Below are positions 16,794-25,714 of a stretch of DNA of 64,000 nucleotides, in pieces. The stretch spans positions 63,321-127,320 of the forward strand of contig NZ_KE386847.1 in the NCBI RefSeq assembly GCF_000429085.1, in the 5' to 3' direction. The stretch is from Streptomyces flavidovirens DSM 40150 (GTDB lineage: Bacteria > Actinomycetota > Actinomycetes > Streptomycetales > Streptomycetaceae). The notes beneath the pieces were generated by a model. That model saw only the letters and a list, made by a program, of their open reading frames with translations, searched no databases and was not told the DNA's origin. The position numbers were made by a program, and so were the translations under genes. Each line of letters begins with the position of its first letter. The stretch's first letter is position 1.

Positions 16794-17694
16794 GGCGTAC
16801 CTCCGAGGCACAGATCTCGTATCCAAACCACTTGTTGACGGCGAGCATGGGCTGGTTGTCCGCGTCGTTGCTCGTGTACGCGTCCGTGTAGCCGGCGGCG
16901 CGAGCGCGGAGCAGGGAGTCGGTCTTTGCCAGCTTCGCGAAACCGCGGCCTCGGTGGGCGCGCACGGTGCCTGTCATACCGGACCAGTAGCGGGTGAGGC
17001 CGTCCGTGTGGGCCGCGGTGAACGCCGCGACCTGACCGCCGACCAGCACCACCGTGGAGAGGCCGTGGTCGAGGAGCGGGTGGTTCCAGGTGTGGTTGAG
17101 CCAGTCGTCGTAGTCGGTGAAGTCCGTGCTGATGTCGCTCGGCTCGTCGGCGGTGGTCTCCGCGTCAGCCTTGAACATCGGCCTGGGGTCGTCCATGAAG
17201 TCCGCCGCGGTACGGAGCTCGACCCCGGCGGGAAGCGGCTGCCGCTCCGGGAGCGGGGCGTTCGCCAGGTCGAGGTGCTGGAAGTGCAGCGGGCGGGTCG
17301 GCCGGTAGCCGCGCTTCTCGGCGAACGCGCGGGACTCGGGTGTGTCCAGCACCCAGGCGTACACGGCCGTGGCGCCCTCGGCGGCCAGATGCTCCTCTGC
17401 CGCGCGCAGCAACAGCGACCCCGCGCCGCGGCCGCGACGGCGCGGGCTGATGTACGCCGTGAGCGAGGACTGGCCCGGCTCCGTGCTGTCGTACGCGATG
17501 CCCGCGAAGGCCGTGCCGATGACTTCGCCGTCCTCCTCGGCCACCAGCATGCGCATCTTCTTGTCCGGGTGCGCGGTCTCCCGCTCGAAGGCCACGGACT
17601 CCCGTGTCGTCACCATGAAGGGAACCGCCGCGCGGCGCACCCGGACCCACGCATCGGTGTCGGCAGGCGTGAACTCACGAACGATCAGCGTCAT
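16774..17694 (-). CDS. Double-domain GNAT acetyltransferase
   Basis: A 306-residue protein with two tandem GNAT folds. The N-terminal copy has the acetyl-CoA loop ISPRRRGRGAGSLLL (about 80-95). The C-terminal copy has TGTVRAHRGRGFAKLAKTDS (about 240-260) and ends with the usual VNKWFGYEICASEVR. Such pairs modify small molecules or proteins, and some, like mycothiol synthase MshD, have one active domain. The substrate is not predictable. The start is the Met of MTLIVREF, divergent from the GntR gene. Confidence 0.82.
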   Translation of the reverse strand: MTLIVREFTPADTDAWVRVRRAAVPFMVTTRESVAFERETAHPDKKMRMLVAEEDGEVIGTAFAGIAYDSTEPGQSSLTAYISPRRRGRGAGSLLLRAAEEHLAAEGATAVYAWVLDTPESRAFAEKRGYRPTRPLHFQHLDLANAPLPERQPLPAGVELRTAADFMDDPRPMFKADAETTADEPSDISTDFTDYDDWLNHTWNHPLLDHGLSTVVLVGGQVAAFTAAHTDGLTRYWSGMTGTVRAHRGRGFAKLAKTDSLLRARAAGYTDAYTSNDADNQPMLAVNKWFGYEICASEVRHVREIG

Positions 17695-17751
17695 GTGCCG
17701 CACGTTACGCGCGCGGCGTGTTCCGCTGCTTCCCAATTTTCTTCCGTGGGG

Positions 17752-17764
17752 GACAATCGGGCGG
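17752..17764 (+). promoter_or_regulatory. Candidate -10 box giving a leaderless gntR transcript
   Basis: GACAAT at 17752-17757 lies six bases before the GTG start and no Shine-Dalgarno sequence is present. If it is the -10 element, transcription would begin at or near the start codon. No good -35 box is visible. Confidence 0.35.
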
Positions 17765-18138
17765 TGACCTTGAAGATCGACATTGACGTGGACGCCGGTA
17801 TCGCGCCGTACGAGCAACTGCGTGCCCAGATCTCGGAGCAGGCCCGCGCCGGTGCGCTGCCGGTGGGCTACAAACTGCCGACCGTACGCGGTCTCGCGGA
17901 GGAGCTCGGTCTCGCCGCGAACACGGTGGCGAAGGCGTACCGGGCGCTGGAGAGCGACGGCGTGATCGAGACGCGGGGCCGGAACGGGACGTTCGTGGCG
18001 GCGGCGGGAGATGCGGCGGAGCGCCAGGCCGCGGCGGCGGCCCAGGGCTACGCGGAGCGCGCGCAGCGTTTGGGCCTTGGCCATGAGGAGGCGCTGGCGG
18101 CGGTACGGGACGCCCTGCGGGCGGCGTACGGGGGGTAG
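17764..18138 (+). CDS. GntR-family (YtrA subfamily) regulator
   Basis: A 124-residue transcription factor: a winged HTH of the GntR type (YKLPTVRGLAEELGLAANTV, about 38-57) plus only a short helical tail of about 50 residues. That is the YtrA layout, which dimerises without a large ligand-binding domain. YtrA regulators usually control neighbouring ABC transporters, but none is adjacent here; the divergent neighbour is the double GNAT. Start GTG 17764 is probably translated from a leaderless message. Confidence 0.85.
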   Translation: MTLKIDIDVDAGIAPYEQLRAQISEQARAGALPVGYKLPTVRGLAEELGLAANTVAKAYRALESDGVIETRGRNGTFVAAAGDAAERQAAAAAQGYAERAQRLGLGHEEALAAVRDALRAAYGG

Positions 18139-18168
18139 CGCGGGCTGCGGCGCCGTGTGCGGGGTGCC

Positions 18169-18361
18169 GCTGCGCGGGGCTTTCCCCTACCCGCCCCTTC
18201 CCGAACTGGGGCGCTGCCCCAGACCCCGCTCCTCAAACGCCGGAGGGGCTGAAGATGGCGGGGGTATCCAGCCCGTCCGGGGTCTGGGGCTTGCCCCCAC
18301 GCGGCGGAGCCGCAAAGTGTCACAGCGGGAAGGGGCGGGTCGGGGAAAGGCCCCGCGCAGC
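18169..18361. repeat. Long inverted repeat between convergent genes (interspersed repeat copy A)
   Basis: The left arm 18169-18203 and right arm 18326-18361 are reverse complements with a single-base length difference (CTTTCCCC against CCTTTCCCC on the other strand) and one mismatch. The inner part holds CAAACGCCGGAGGGGCTG (18234-18251), which is shared with copies near 36.7 and 63.3 kb. It fills the gap between the ends of gntR and the AAA gene and could act as a bidirectional terminator. Confidence 0.8.
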
Positions 18362-18365
18362 GCCG

Positions 18366-19460
18366 CTACAGGTACATGCCCGCGTCCGGGCCGGCCGGCT
18401 GGGGCGGGACCGACGCCGGGCCGGTGCCGCGGCGCAGCGCGTACAGCTCCGCCAGGGTCGCGCCGTCGCGCCCGACGCCCTCCTCCGTGCCCAGCCAGCT
18501 CACCGCCTCCGCCCGCGTCAGCGACCCCACCTCGATGCGCGCCATGCACCGCCCCGGCCGCACCACCGCCGGATGCAGGCGCTCCAGGTCCTCGTTGGTG
18601 GTGACGCCGACCAGGACATTGCGGCCCTGTCCCAGCAGACCGTCCGTCAGGTTCAGGAGGCGGGAGAGCGCCTGGCCCGCCGTGTGCTTGGCCTCGCCCC
18701 TGATCAACTCGTCGCAGTCCTCCAGCAGGAGCAGCCGCCAGCGGCCCTTCGCCGAGCCGTCGTCCTCGCCGATCGCGATGTCCATCAGATAGCCGACGTC
18801 GTTGAAGAGCCGCTCCGGGTCCAGTACGCAGTCGACCTGGCACCAGTCCCGCCAGGAGCGGGCCAGCGTGCGCAGCGCGGACGTCTTGCCCGTACCCGGC
18901 GGGCCGTGCAGCAGGAGCAGCCGGCCTGCGATGTCGTCCGGGGTCACCTTCATCAGCCGGTCCATGGCGTCGGCCACCGGCGCCGTGTAGTTGGGCCGCA
19001 CCTCGTCCCACGTACCGGCGGCGATCTGCCGGGTGGTGCGGTGCGGGCCGCGGCGCGGGGAGACGTACCAGAAGCCCATCGTGACGTTCTCGGGCTGTGG
19101 TTCGGGTTCGTCCTGCATCCCGTCCGTCGCCTGCTTCAGGATCTTTTCCGCGAGGTCGGACGTGGTGGCGGTCACGGTGACGTCCGCGCCGCGGGTCCAG
19201 CGGGACACGAGCAGCGTCCAGCCCTCGCCCTCGGCGAGCGTCGCGCTGCGGTCGTCGTCGCGGGCGGCGCGCAGGACCTTCGCGGACGGCGGGAGGAGCG
19301 AGGCGCCCGGTTTGACGCGGTCGATCGACTTGCTGTGGGAGTACGGCTGCTCGCCCGTCGCGAAGCGGCCGAGAAACAGCGCGTCGACGACGTCCGACGG
19401 CGAATCGCTGTCGTCGACGTTCAGCCGGATCGGCAGAGCGGCCTCAGGGTTTGCGGACAT
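18366..19460 (-). CDS. AAA ATPase with DUF5925-like N-terminus
   Basis: A 364-residue AAA+ ATPase. The unknown N-terminal domain (about 1-150) precedes the ATPase core: Walker A GPPGTGKT (186-193), Walker B LLLLEDCDE (243-251), and sensor-type NVLVGVTTNEDLERLHPAVV with an arginine finger region VRPGRC. This domain order is common in Streptomyces and often annotated DUF5925. Its target is unknown; such proteins remodel other proteins. I chose MSANPE as the start; an ATG nine bases upstream is equally possible. The gene ends beside the inverted repeat. Confidence 0.8.
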   Translation of the reverse strand: MSANPEAALPIRLNVDDSDSPSDVVDALFLGRFATGEQPYSHSKSIDRVKPGASLLPPSAKVLRAARDDDRSATLAEGEGWTLLVSRWTRGADVTVTATTSDLAEKILKQATDGMQDEPEPQPENVTMGFWYVSPRRGPHRTTRQIAAGTWDEVRPNYTAPVADAMDRLMKVTPDDIAGRLLLLHGPPGTGKTSALRTLARSWRDWCQVDCVLDPERLFNDVGYLMDIAIGEDDGSAKGRWRLLLLEDCDELIRGEAKHTAGQALSRLLNLTDGLLGQGRNVLVGVTTNEDLERLHPAVVRPGRCMARIEVGSLTRAEAVSWLGTEEGVGRDGATLAELYALRRGTGPASVPPQPAGPDAGMYL

Positions 19461-19596
19461 GGCGCCCATGATCCGGCACGAGGCCGCCCCGTGCACCCCG
19501 GTTTCCCACGTTCATCCGTTCTCGGAGCACCGTGCCGTTACGTGCCTGTTCCTGTCGTACCTGCCGGAATGCGAGCCCCCGCCGATACCCTGACCG

Positions 19597-21054
19597 GTGA
19601 TGCGACGCCATGGGTGGGACTCCGGGGCAAGGCGGTGGCGGTTCACCGCACTGATCGGCGTGGGCATCGTCGCGATCGCCCTCGTACTGACGATGTGCGC
19701 GACCCTTCCCGACGGGAACGGGAACGGGAACGGCAACGGGAACGGGAGCGGGAGCGGCGACGCCGGCACCACCACCGACGGCGACAAGGTGCACGGCACC
19801 CCCGTGCCGCCGCGCGCCGCACCGGAGTCCGAGCTCGGCTGGGGCTTCACGCACACCCAGTACAGCGCCGACGAGGGCCACGCCGGCGCCCTGCGCCGCG
19901 CCGAGGACACACTGTCCGCGCGGCCGCTGCCCCAGGTCCAGCACATCATGGGATGGGGCGCCGAGAACCCGGAACCCTCTCCCGGCCGGTATCAGTTCGA
20001 CGAGCTGGACAGCCGTGTCGACCTGATCCGCAGGACCGGCGGCACCCCCGTCATCACGCTGTGCTGCGCGCCCGACTGGATGAAGGGCGGCAAGGTGGGC
20101 GCGGACCACACCGACTGGAGCAAAAGGTCCCTGGAGACCGCCCCCAGCCCCGAGCACTACGAGGACTTCGCGAAGCTTGCCGGCACCGTCGCCAGGCGCT
20201 ATCCCGACGTACGCCACTTCATCGTCTGGAACGAGTTCAAGGGCTTCTTCGACGACGGCAGGGGGCGCTGGAACCACGAGGGCTACACCCGCCTCTACAA
20301 CCTCGTGTACGCCGAGCTGAAGAAGGCCGACAAGGAGATCCTGGTCGGCGGTCCCTATCTCGTGATGGACAGTTACGAGCCTCGCGACACGACGTATGCC
20401 TCCGCTCTCAAGGGGCCCTGGGGCAGCGTCGACCAGCGCGTCCTCGACGCCTACACCTACTGGAACAAGCACAAGAAGGGCGCCGACTTCGTCGTCGTCG
20501 ACGGCGCCAGCTACACGCGCGACGACGAGTTGCTGCCCGACGAGTTCCGCGCCACGGACAAGCTGACCGCGGTGAGTGCGTGGGTCCGCGACCGGTCGGG
20601 CGGGCTGCCGGTGTGGTGGGCGGAGTACTACGTGGAACCGGGCGACGACGATGACGACCGCGACGGCTGGAGCGAACCGCACCGCACCGCCGTGCACGCC
20701 GCGGGGCTGATGGCGATGGCCCGAGGCGGCGCGAGTACGGCCTTCTACTGGAACCCGCAGAAGAGGGGCACCGGCCAGTGCGCCGGATGCCTGTGGAGGC
20801 CGACTCAGCCGGCCGACGGCGGCGGGGCGCTGCCGATGATGAGACTGCTCTCGCGGTTCGCGAAGGAGTTCCCGCCGGGGACCCGGTACGACGAGACCGT
20901 GCGGGTCGCCGCCGCCGGCGTACCTCATCTCCGCGTCCTCGCCGACGACGAGACCGTCCTGGTGGTGAACACCCTCGACCGCCCCGTCAGGGCCGAGGCC
21001 GACGGGAAGTCCTTCGACATGAAGGGTTACGAGGTGAGGTGGCTGGCGCGCTGA
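19597..21054 (+). CDS. Membrane-anchored GH39-like glycoside hydrolase
   Basis: A 485-residue enzyme anchored by an N-terminal helix (about residues 16-33) and carrying a (GN)n/(GS)n linker encoded by 6-bp repeats. The catalytic TIM barrel has the clan GH-A pattern: acid/base Glu213 in WNEFKG and nucleophile Glu343 in WWAEYY, on the outer side of the membrane. GH39 members act on xylosides, iduronides or exopolysaccharides. Its position beside a polysaccharide assembly operon suggests it trims or releases that polymer. It is convergent with the flippase fusion (24 bp between ends). The GTG start has no strong ribosome site. Confidence 0.8.
   Translation: MMRRHGWDSGARRWRFTALIGVGIVAIALVLTMCATLPDGNGNGNGNGNGSGSGDAGTTTDGDKVHGTPVPPRAAPESELGWGFTHTQYSADEGHAGALRRAEDTLSARPLPQVQHIMGWGAENPEPSPGRYQFDELDSRVDLIRRTGGTPVITLCCAPDWMKGGKVGADHTDWSKRSLETAPSPEHYEDFAKLAGTVARRYPDVRHFIVWNEFKGFFDDGRGRWNHEGYTRLYNLVYAELKKADKEILVGGPYLVMDSYEPRDTTYASALKGPWGSVDQRVLDAYTYWNKHKKGADFVVVDGASYTRDDELLPDEFRATDKLTAVSAWVRDRSGGLPVWWAEYYVEPGDDDDDRDGWSEPHRTAVHAAGLMAMARGGASTAFYWNPQKRGTGQCAGCLWRPTQPADGGGALPMMRLLSRFAKEFPPGTRYDETVRVAAAGVPHLRVLADDETVLVVNTLDRPVRAEADGKSFDMKGYEVRWLAR
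19717..19758 (+). repeat. Six-base tandem repeat encoding a Gly-Asn/Gly-Ser linker
   Basis: About seven units of GGGAAC or GGGAGC in a row encode the flexible linker after the membrane anchor. Copy number could vary between strains without breaking the frame. Confidence 0.75.
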
Positions 21055-21078
21055 AGCCGCGCCGGCCCACCCCTCACC

Positions 21079-24000
21079 TCATGACATCGTCCACAAGCGC
21101 TGCACCAGTGAGGCCAGCAGCACGGCCAGCAGCGGCAGCGAGAACCAGAACGTGCTCTGGAGCCACCCCAATTGCCGCACGCCGGGTGCCACCGCCACCC
21201 GTACGACCTCGCGCGCCGCCAGCAGCACGATCAGCACCAGTGCGGCCGACGCGCCCACCACGGACCACGGCGTCCAGGTGATCGTCGGGCCCGCCGGGCC
21301 CGGTGCCGGCTTCTCGACCGGGCCGTCGGGCTGCTCGCGCAGCGCGTACATCGACACGTCCGCGTTCGACAGGACCTTGCTCAGTTCCGGCCGCTCGTCG
21401 AGATTCGCGGTCAGCCGCTTCTCCCAGGTGTCCGGGTAGCCCGCGTCGAGCCGCAGGTAGGTCGACTGGCTCCGGTTGATCATGAGGTACGAGTTCGGGC
21501 CGGCGTCCTTGAGCGACTTGACCAGGCCCGCCACCAGCACCGGATCCACGGGTGCGCGTGTCGGTACGTAGGTGACCTTCTCCATGTCGCGTGCGCCCCA
21601 CGGCATCGCGGGGGTGACCTCGTCGACGGGGTCGTTGCTCATCCACAGCAGCCGCACCGACGGATCGTCGTGCGCGTACACGAACTCCATCGCCGCGACC
21701 TCGCCGGTCCTGGTCCGTTCGAAGGGCTCGTTGCCCCAGCGGGCGACGAGGAAGCCGCCCATCAGGAGCAGGCCCGTCAGCAGCGCGGCCAGCGGCGCGA
21801 GGCTCTTGCGGTCGGTCTCCCGCCCGGCCGCCGTGACGCCGGTCCGCGGGAAGAGCGCGAGCCCGGCGAGCAGGGCCGCGCCCGGCAGCGCGAACATGAA
21901 GACACGCAGGGCCATTTCACCGCCGTACGACTGCATGCCGAAGCCCAGGAACGGCACGAAGGCCAGCACGAGCAGTGAACGCTCGCTGTAGCCGGCGAAG
22001 CGCCGCCGCCACCAGCCCCAGCACGCGAAGGCCAGCACACCGCCGGCCATCGCCACCCGGACGTACAGCACCAGCTTGTGGGTCGAACTGCCGCCCTCGA
22101 TACGGCCCGAGACGGACGACGTCACATTGCCGCCCACGCCGCCCACCCCGCCGAACAGCTCGTCGAAGTGCCCCGACCAGTACGGCTCGGCGAAGAAGTC
22201 GATCCAGACCGCCACCAGTACGGCGAACAGCATCGGCAGACCGCGCAGCGTCGACCGGCCCGCCATCACCAGGACGGCGAGCACCCCGAGCATGACGAAC
22301 GGCGTGAGCTGGTGGGCGGGGACGGTGGCCGCGAAGAGGCCGACGAGCACCAGCAGCAGCACCGCCTTATCGCGCCGCCCCGCCGGCCTGACCTCCGCCT
22401 CGCCCGGGCGCCGCTTCGTCCACAGCACGCGTGGCTCACGGAACCAGACCAGCAGCACGGCGACGAAGGCGAGATACATCCCGTACGTGAAGCCTTGCGG
22501 CGAGAAGTAGTCCTGCCCGACCCATCCGCTGAGCACGAAGATCCAGGCCCCGGCCCACTTGGCGCGCCAGCTCGCCCGCATCGAGCGCGTCAGGAGGAAC
22601 AGCGGCGGCAGATAGAGCAGCTGCATGGCCGTCGGCCACCAGCGGATCACCGGCGACATGTCGGAGACGCCGCACGCCTCGGCGACGAAGGTGGCCGCGG
22701 CGAAGAAGCCGGGCCAGCTCCAGCGCGCGTCGAGGTCGGGCACCGCCGTGCCGGTCCTGTTGATGTAGTCCATGAAGCCGAGGTGCTGCCAGGCCGTCGG
22801 GAAGCGCGGTTCGGCCTCCAGTACGGCGGGCAGCGCGTGCAGTGACACCACCGTGGCCAGCAGCACCGCTGTCAGCAGTACGGTCCGTGGCCGGTCCAGC
22901 CACAGCAGCGAGGCGAACGACAGCGCGAGCAGGCCCGCGCCGAGCAGCGTCGCCGACGGCAGTACGGAGATCAGCCCGAGGCCGCCCATGCGGTCGAGAC
23001 CGGCCTCACCGAGGTCGCGCACCGGCAGCCAGTAGAGCGCGAGGGCGGCCAGGAGCAGCAGTCCGACGCCGAGTTCGGGGACGTGGAGGCGCAGGGCGCG
23101 CGGTGAAGTCGCGCTCCTCTCGCGCTCCTCTCGCTCATCGCGTGCCTCGCTTGCCTCAGCCGTCTCGCTTGCCTCTGAGGACGGTGTGGCAGCCGGTACG
23201 GACGAGGGGGAGCGGGGCGACGGAATCGCCCTCGGCAGCGGCGACTTGAGCGCCCACGTCGGCCGGTGGTCACGCTCACCGGCCTTGCCGCCCCCCGGCA
23301 CCGGCGTCCCGGCGGCCGGAGTCTCCGGCCCCGGCCGCACATCGGGCCGGCGCTCCGGGTGGTCGAAGTCCAGCCGCGCCCCGAGCGGCATCGTGGGCGC
23401 GTCGAGCGCCGAGCGCAGGGCCCAGCGCGTGCCAAACTCGCCGCCGGCCGCCGGTTCCGCATCCGTACGGCCGCCACCGGGGGAGCCGGAGCCGGCCGCG
23501 TCCCCTCGGTCACCGTCGACCGCCAGGTCCGCCAGGTCACCGTCCGGGGCCGCCGCGTCCGCGCCCGACGGCCCGGCGGGCCCGGCGGGCGGCGCCGGCC
23601 GTACGACGCGGTACAGCATCACGCCCGCCACCGAGGCCACGACCGCCAGGCTGGAGATCTCCGCGATTCCCGCCCCGACGAGCCCCATGCGCGGCAGCAG
23701 CAGCAGGGTCAGGCCGAGCACCAGGACGCACAGCCCGCCCTGGAGGTAGGCGAGCGGGGAGGTGCGGCTCTGGGCGCGCAAGACCGCGAAGTACACCTCT
23801 ATGACGACGCGCAGCAGCGCCCCGACGGCGAACCAGCGCAGCAGCGGCGTCGCGGCGTCCGCGTACCCCTCGCCGAACACGCCCAGGATGTACGGGGCGC
23901 CGAAGAACAGGACCGCCGCGACCGGCAGCATGATGCGCGCCATGCGGCGCAGCGCGGCGCGGCAGTTCCGGGCGAGGGTGCTGGGGTCGTGCGCGCCTTC

Positions 24001-24924
24001 CACCGTCAGCGAGGCACCCATGTTGATCGCGAGCAGGTTGACCGTGCCGCCGATGGTGGTGGTGATGTAGAAGTACGCGTTGTCCTCGGAGCTGACCTGG
24101 GAGGCGACGATCACCGGCACCGCGTAGACGACGGCCAGCGAGAACAGCGAACCCGTGTAGTCGCCCGCCAGGAACCGGCCCATCTGACGCAGCGTCGGTG
24201 GCCGGGCGCGGTCCTCGGTGGCCGCCACGTGCCGCGGCACCAGACGCCGGAAGACCAGCCACCCCAGCGGGATCACGGACACGGCGATCGCCGCTACCCA
24301 GGAGACGAAGACGCCCGCGGTGGGGACCGAGGCCGCGATCACGATCAGGAGCACCAGCTTGACCGCGGAGAAAACGGCATTGCCGACCGGCACCCACAGC
24401 GCGCTGCGCAGGCCTGTCAGTACCCCGTCCTGGAGCGTGAGCAACGACCAGGCGACGACGGCGAGTACGAAGCCGAGGCCGTTCACGGGGCCGTCAAGGA
24501 AGCTGTACGAAGGGCCCCACAGGCTGAGCGTGGACAGGAAGACCAGCGCCGCCACCGCGACCACCACGGAGCTTCCCGCGTACGTCCGCCAGACCAGCCG
24601 CCCGGTCCGGCGTCCCGCCACCGGTATGAAGCGCGCGAGCGCTCCGGTGAGCGTCAGTGCGGTCAGGCCGGCCAGCAGCTTCATCGCGGCGATGGCCGCC
24701 GAACCCTGGCCGACCGCCGACTCCGAGTAGTAGCGGGCCGCTGCCAGCCAGAAGCTGAGGCCGAGCAGCGCGCTGATGCCCGTATTGAGCATCAGCGCGT
24801 AGGCGTTGCGGAAGAGCGGATTCCCGCCGCCCTTCCCCGGCAGCCGCAGGCGTCGCCCGGACGACGGCTGCCCCGTCGGCGGGCTTTCGGCGCTCCCGGC
24901 CCGGGTGGTGGTCGTGTCAGACAC
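21079..24924 (-). CDS. Fusion of a Wzx/MOP-type flippase and a multi-membrane glycosyltransferase-like module
   Basis: A 1281-residue membrane protein. Residues about 30-440 form a MOP-superfamily polysaccharide flippase with 12-14 helices (NAYALMLNTGISALLGLSFW at the start; RVVIEVYFAVLRAQSRTSP later). Residues about 445-620 are a Gly/Pro/Ala/Glu-rich cytoplasmic-type linker. Residues about 625-1281 are a second block of 12 or more helices with a long extracytoplasmic segment near the C-terminus, resembling polymerase or GT-C type membrane glycosyltransferases. The frame is continuous, so this is one gene. It probably joins export and polymerisation of a lipid-linked glycan. Its start overlaps the deacetylase gene by eight bases. 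Confidence 0.8.
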   Translation of the reverse strand: MSDTTTTRAGSAESPPTGQPSSGRRLRLPGKGGGNPLFRNAYALMLNTGISALLGLSFWLAAARYYSESAVGQGSAAIAAMKLLAGLTALTLTGALARFIPVAGRRTGRLVWRTYAGSSVVVAVAALVFLSTLSLWGPSYSFLDGPVNGLGFVLAVVAWSLLTLQDGVLTGLRSALWVPVGNAVFSAVKLVLLIVIAASVPTAGVFVSWVAAIAVSVIPLGWLVFRRLVPRHVAATEDRARPPTLRQMGRFLAGDYTGSLFSLAVVYAVPVIVASQVSSEDNAYFYITTTIGGTVNLLAINMGASLTVEGAHDPSTLARNCRAALRRMARIMLPVAAVLFFGAPYILGVFGEGYADAATPLLRWFAVGALLRVVIEVYFAVLRAQSRTSPLAYLQGGLCVLVLGLTLLLLPRMGLVGAGIAEISSLAVVASVAGVMLYRVVRPAPPAGPAGPSGADAAAPDGDLADLAVDGDRGDAAGSGSPGGGRTDAEPAAGGEFGTRWALRSALDAPTMPLGARLDFDHPERRPDVRPGPETPAAGTPVPGGGKAGERDHRPTWALKSPLPRAIPSPRSPSSVPAATPSSEASETAEASEARDEREERERSATSPRALRLHVPELGVGLLLLAALALYWLPVRDLGEAGLDRMGGLGLISVLPSATLLGAGLLALSFASLLWLDRPRTVLLTAVLLATVVSLHALPAVLEAEPRFPTAWQHLGFMDYINRTGTAVPDLDARWSWPGFFAAATFVAEACGVSDMSPVIRWWPTAMQLLYLPPLFLLTRSMRASWRAKWAGAWIFVLSGWVGQDYFSPQGFTYGMYLAFVAVLLVWFREPRVLWTKRRPGEAEVRPAGRRDKAVLLLVLVGLFAATVPAHQLTPFVMLGVLAVLVMAGRSTLRGLPMLFAVLVAVWIDFFAEPYWSGHFDELFGGVGGVGGNVTSSVSGRIEGGSSTHKLVLYVRVAMAGGVLAFACWGWWRRRFAGYSERSLLVLAFVPFLGFGMQSYGGEMALRVFMFALPGAALLAGLALFPRTGVTAAGRETDRKSLAPLAALLTGLLLMGGFLVARWGNEPFERTRTGEVAAMEFVYAHDDPSVRLLWMSNDPVDEVTPAMPWGARDMEKVTYVPTRAPVDPVLVAGLVKSLKDAGPNSYLMINRSQSTYLRLDAGYPDTWEKRLTANLDERPELSKVLSNADVSMYALREQPDGPVEKPAPGPAGPTITWTPWSVVGASAALVLIVLLAAREVVRVAVAPGVRQLGWLQSTFWFSLPLLAVLLASLVQRLWTMS

Positions 24925-25714
24925 GGCTCCTGCTTACCTTCCGGCCGGCCGCTCCGACCCTGCGGACCACGGCGTACCCCTTGGTGAGGAGCCGGTCCCC
25001 GGCGAAGTCGCGGGCGGCCGGCCGGCCGTCCACCAGCCGCTCGAACTCCTCGATACCGGTTCCGCGCCGTACGGTCACCCGCTTCAAGGCGTACGGCCCC
25101 TGGCGCCGCTCGGCGAGGGCGTTCCCCACGGCTAGCGACTGCGCGAAACCGGCCTCGCGCACGGCGCGGCGCACGCGCCGGCTGGAGTAGCCGTACGGAT
25201 AGGCGAAGGAGACGGGCCGGGTGCCCAGCTCCTGTGTGAGGATCTCGCGGCAGCGCACCGTCTCGGACCACAGCTCGTCGTCGGCGAGCTGGTCCATCTG
25301 CGGGTGGGTGTGGCTGTGGCCGCCGATCTCGGCCCCGGCGGCCGCCAGTTCCCGCACCTGGTCCCAGTCGAGCATGGTGTCGATCGCGCCCCCGCAGTGG
25401 TACGGGCCGCGCAGCCAGCCCGTCGCGACGAAGAGGGTGGACGCGAAACCGTGCTTGACGAGGACGGGGAGGGCGTGCCGGTGCACGCCCTCGTAGCCGT
25501 CGTCGAAGGTGATCAGCACAGGACGCCTGGGCAGCTTGCCACCGCCCCGCCAGGCCGCGCCCAGTTGGGCCGTGGTGAGCGGGTTGAAGCCGCGCTCGCC
25601 GAGCAGTCCCATCTGCTCGGCGAACGCCTCGGGAGACACCGAGAGGGCGTACGCCGCCCTGGCGGGCCGGTGCCCCACCGAGTGATACATCAGAACAGGA
25701 ACCGCCCCCTTCAC
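24917..25714 (-). CDS. Polysaccharide deacetylase (CE4/NodB)
   Basis: A 265-residue carbohydrate esterase family 4 enzyme that removes N- or O-acetyl groups from a glycan. The NodB motifs are clear: TFDDGY (catalytic base and metal Asp at 71-72) and HSHTHP (metal His133 and His137), followed by RPVSFAYPYG. No cleavable signal peptide is seen, so it may act on the cytoplasmic side or reach the outside by another route. It overlaps the genes on both sides by four to eight bases, showing a tight operon. Confidence 0.9.
   Translation of the reverse strand: MKGAVPVLMYHSVGHRPARAAYALSVSPEAFAEQMGLLGERGFNPLTTAQLGAAWRGGGKLPRRPVLITFDDGYEGVHRHALPVLVKHGFASTLFVATGWLRGPYHCGGAIDTMLDWDQVRELAAAGAEIGGHSHTHPQMDQLADDELWSETVRCREILTQELGTRPVSFAYPYGYSSRRVRRAVREAGFAQSLAVGNALAERRQGPYALKRVTVRRGTGIEEFERLVDGRPAARDFAGDRLLTKGYAVVRRVGAAGRKVSRSRV

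Noticed and set aside
18255..20654. A 799-codon frame opposite the AAA gene and across the GH39 gene
   Set aside because: Crosses the inverted repeat and two real genes, and has repetitive charged composition.
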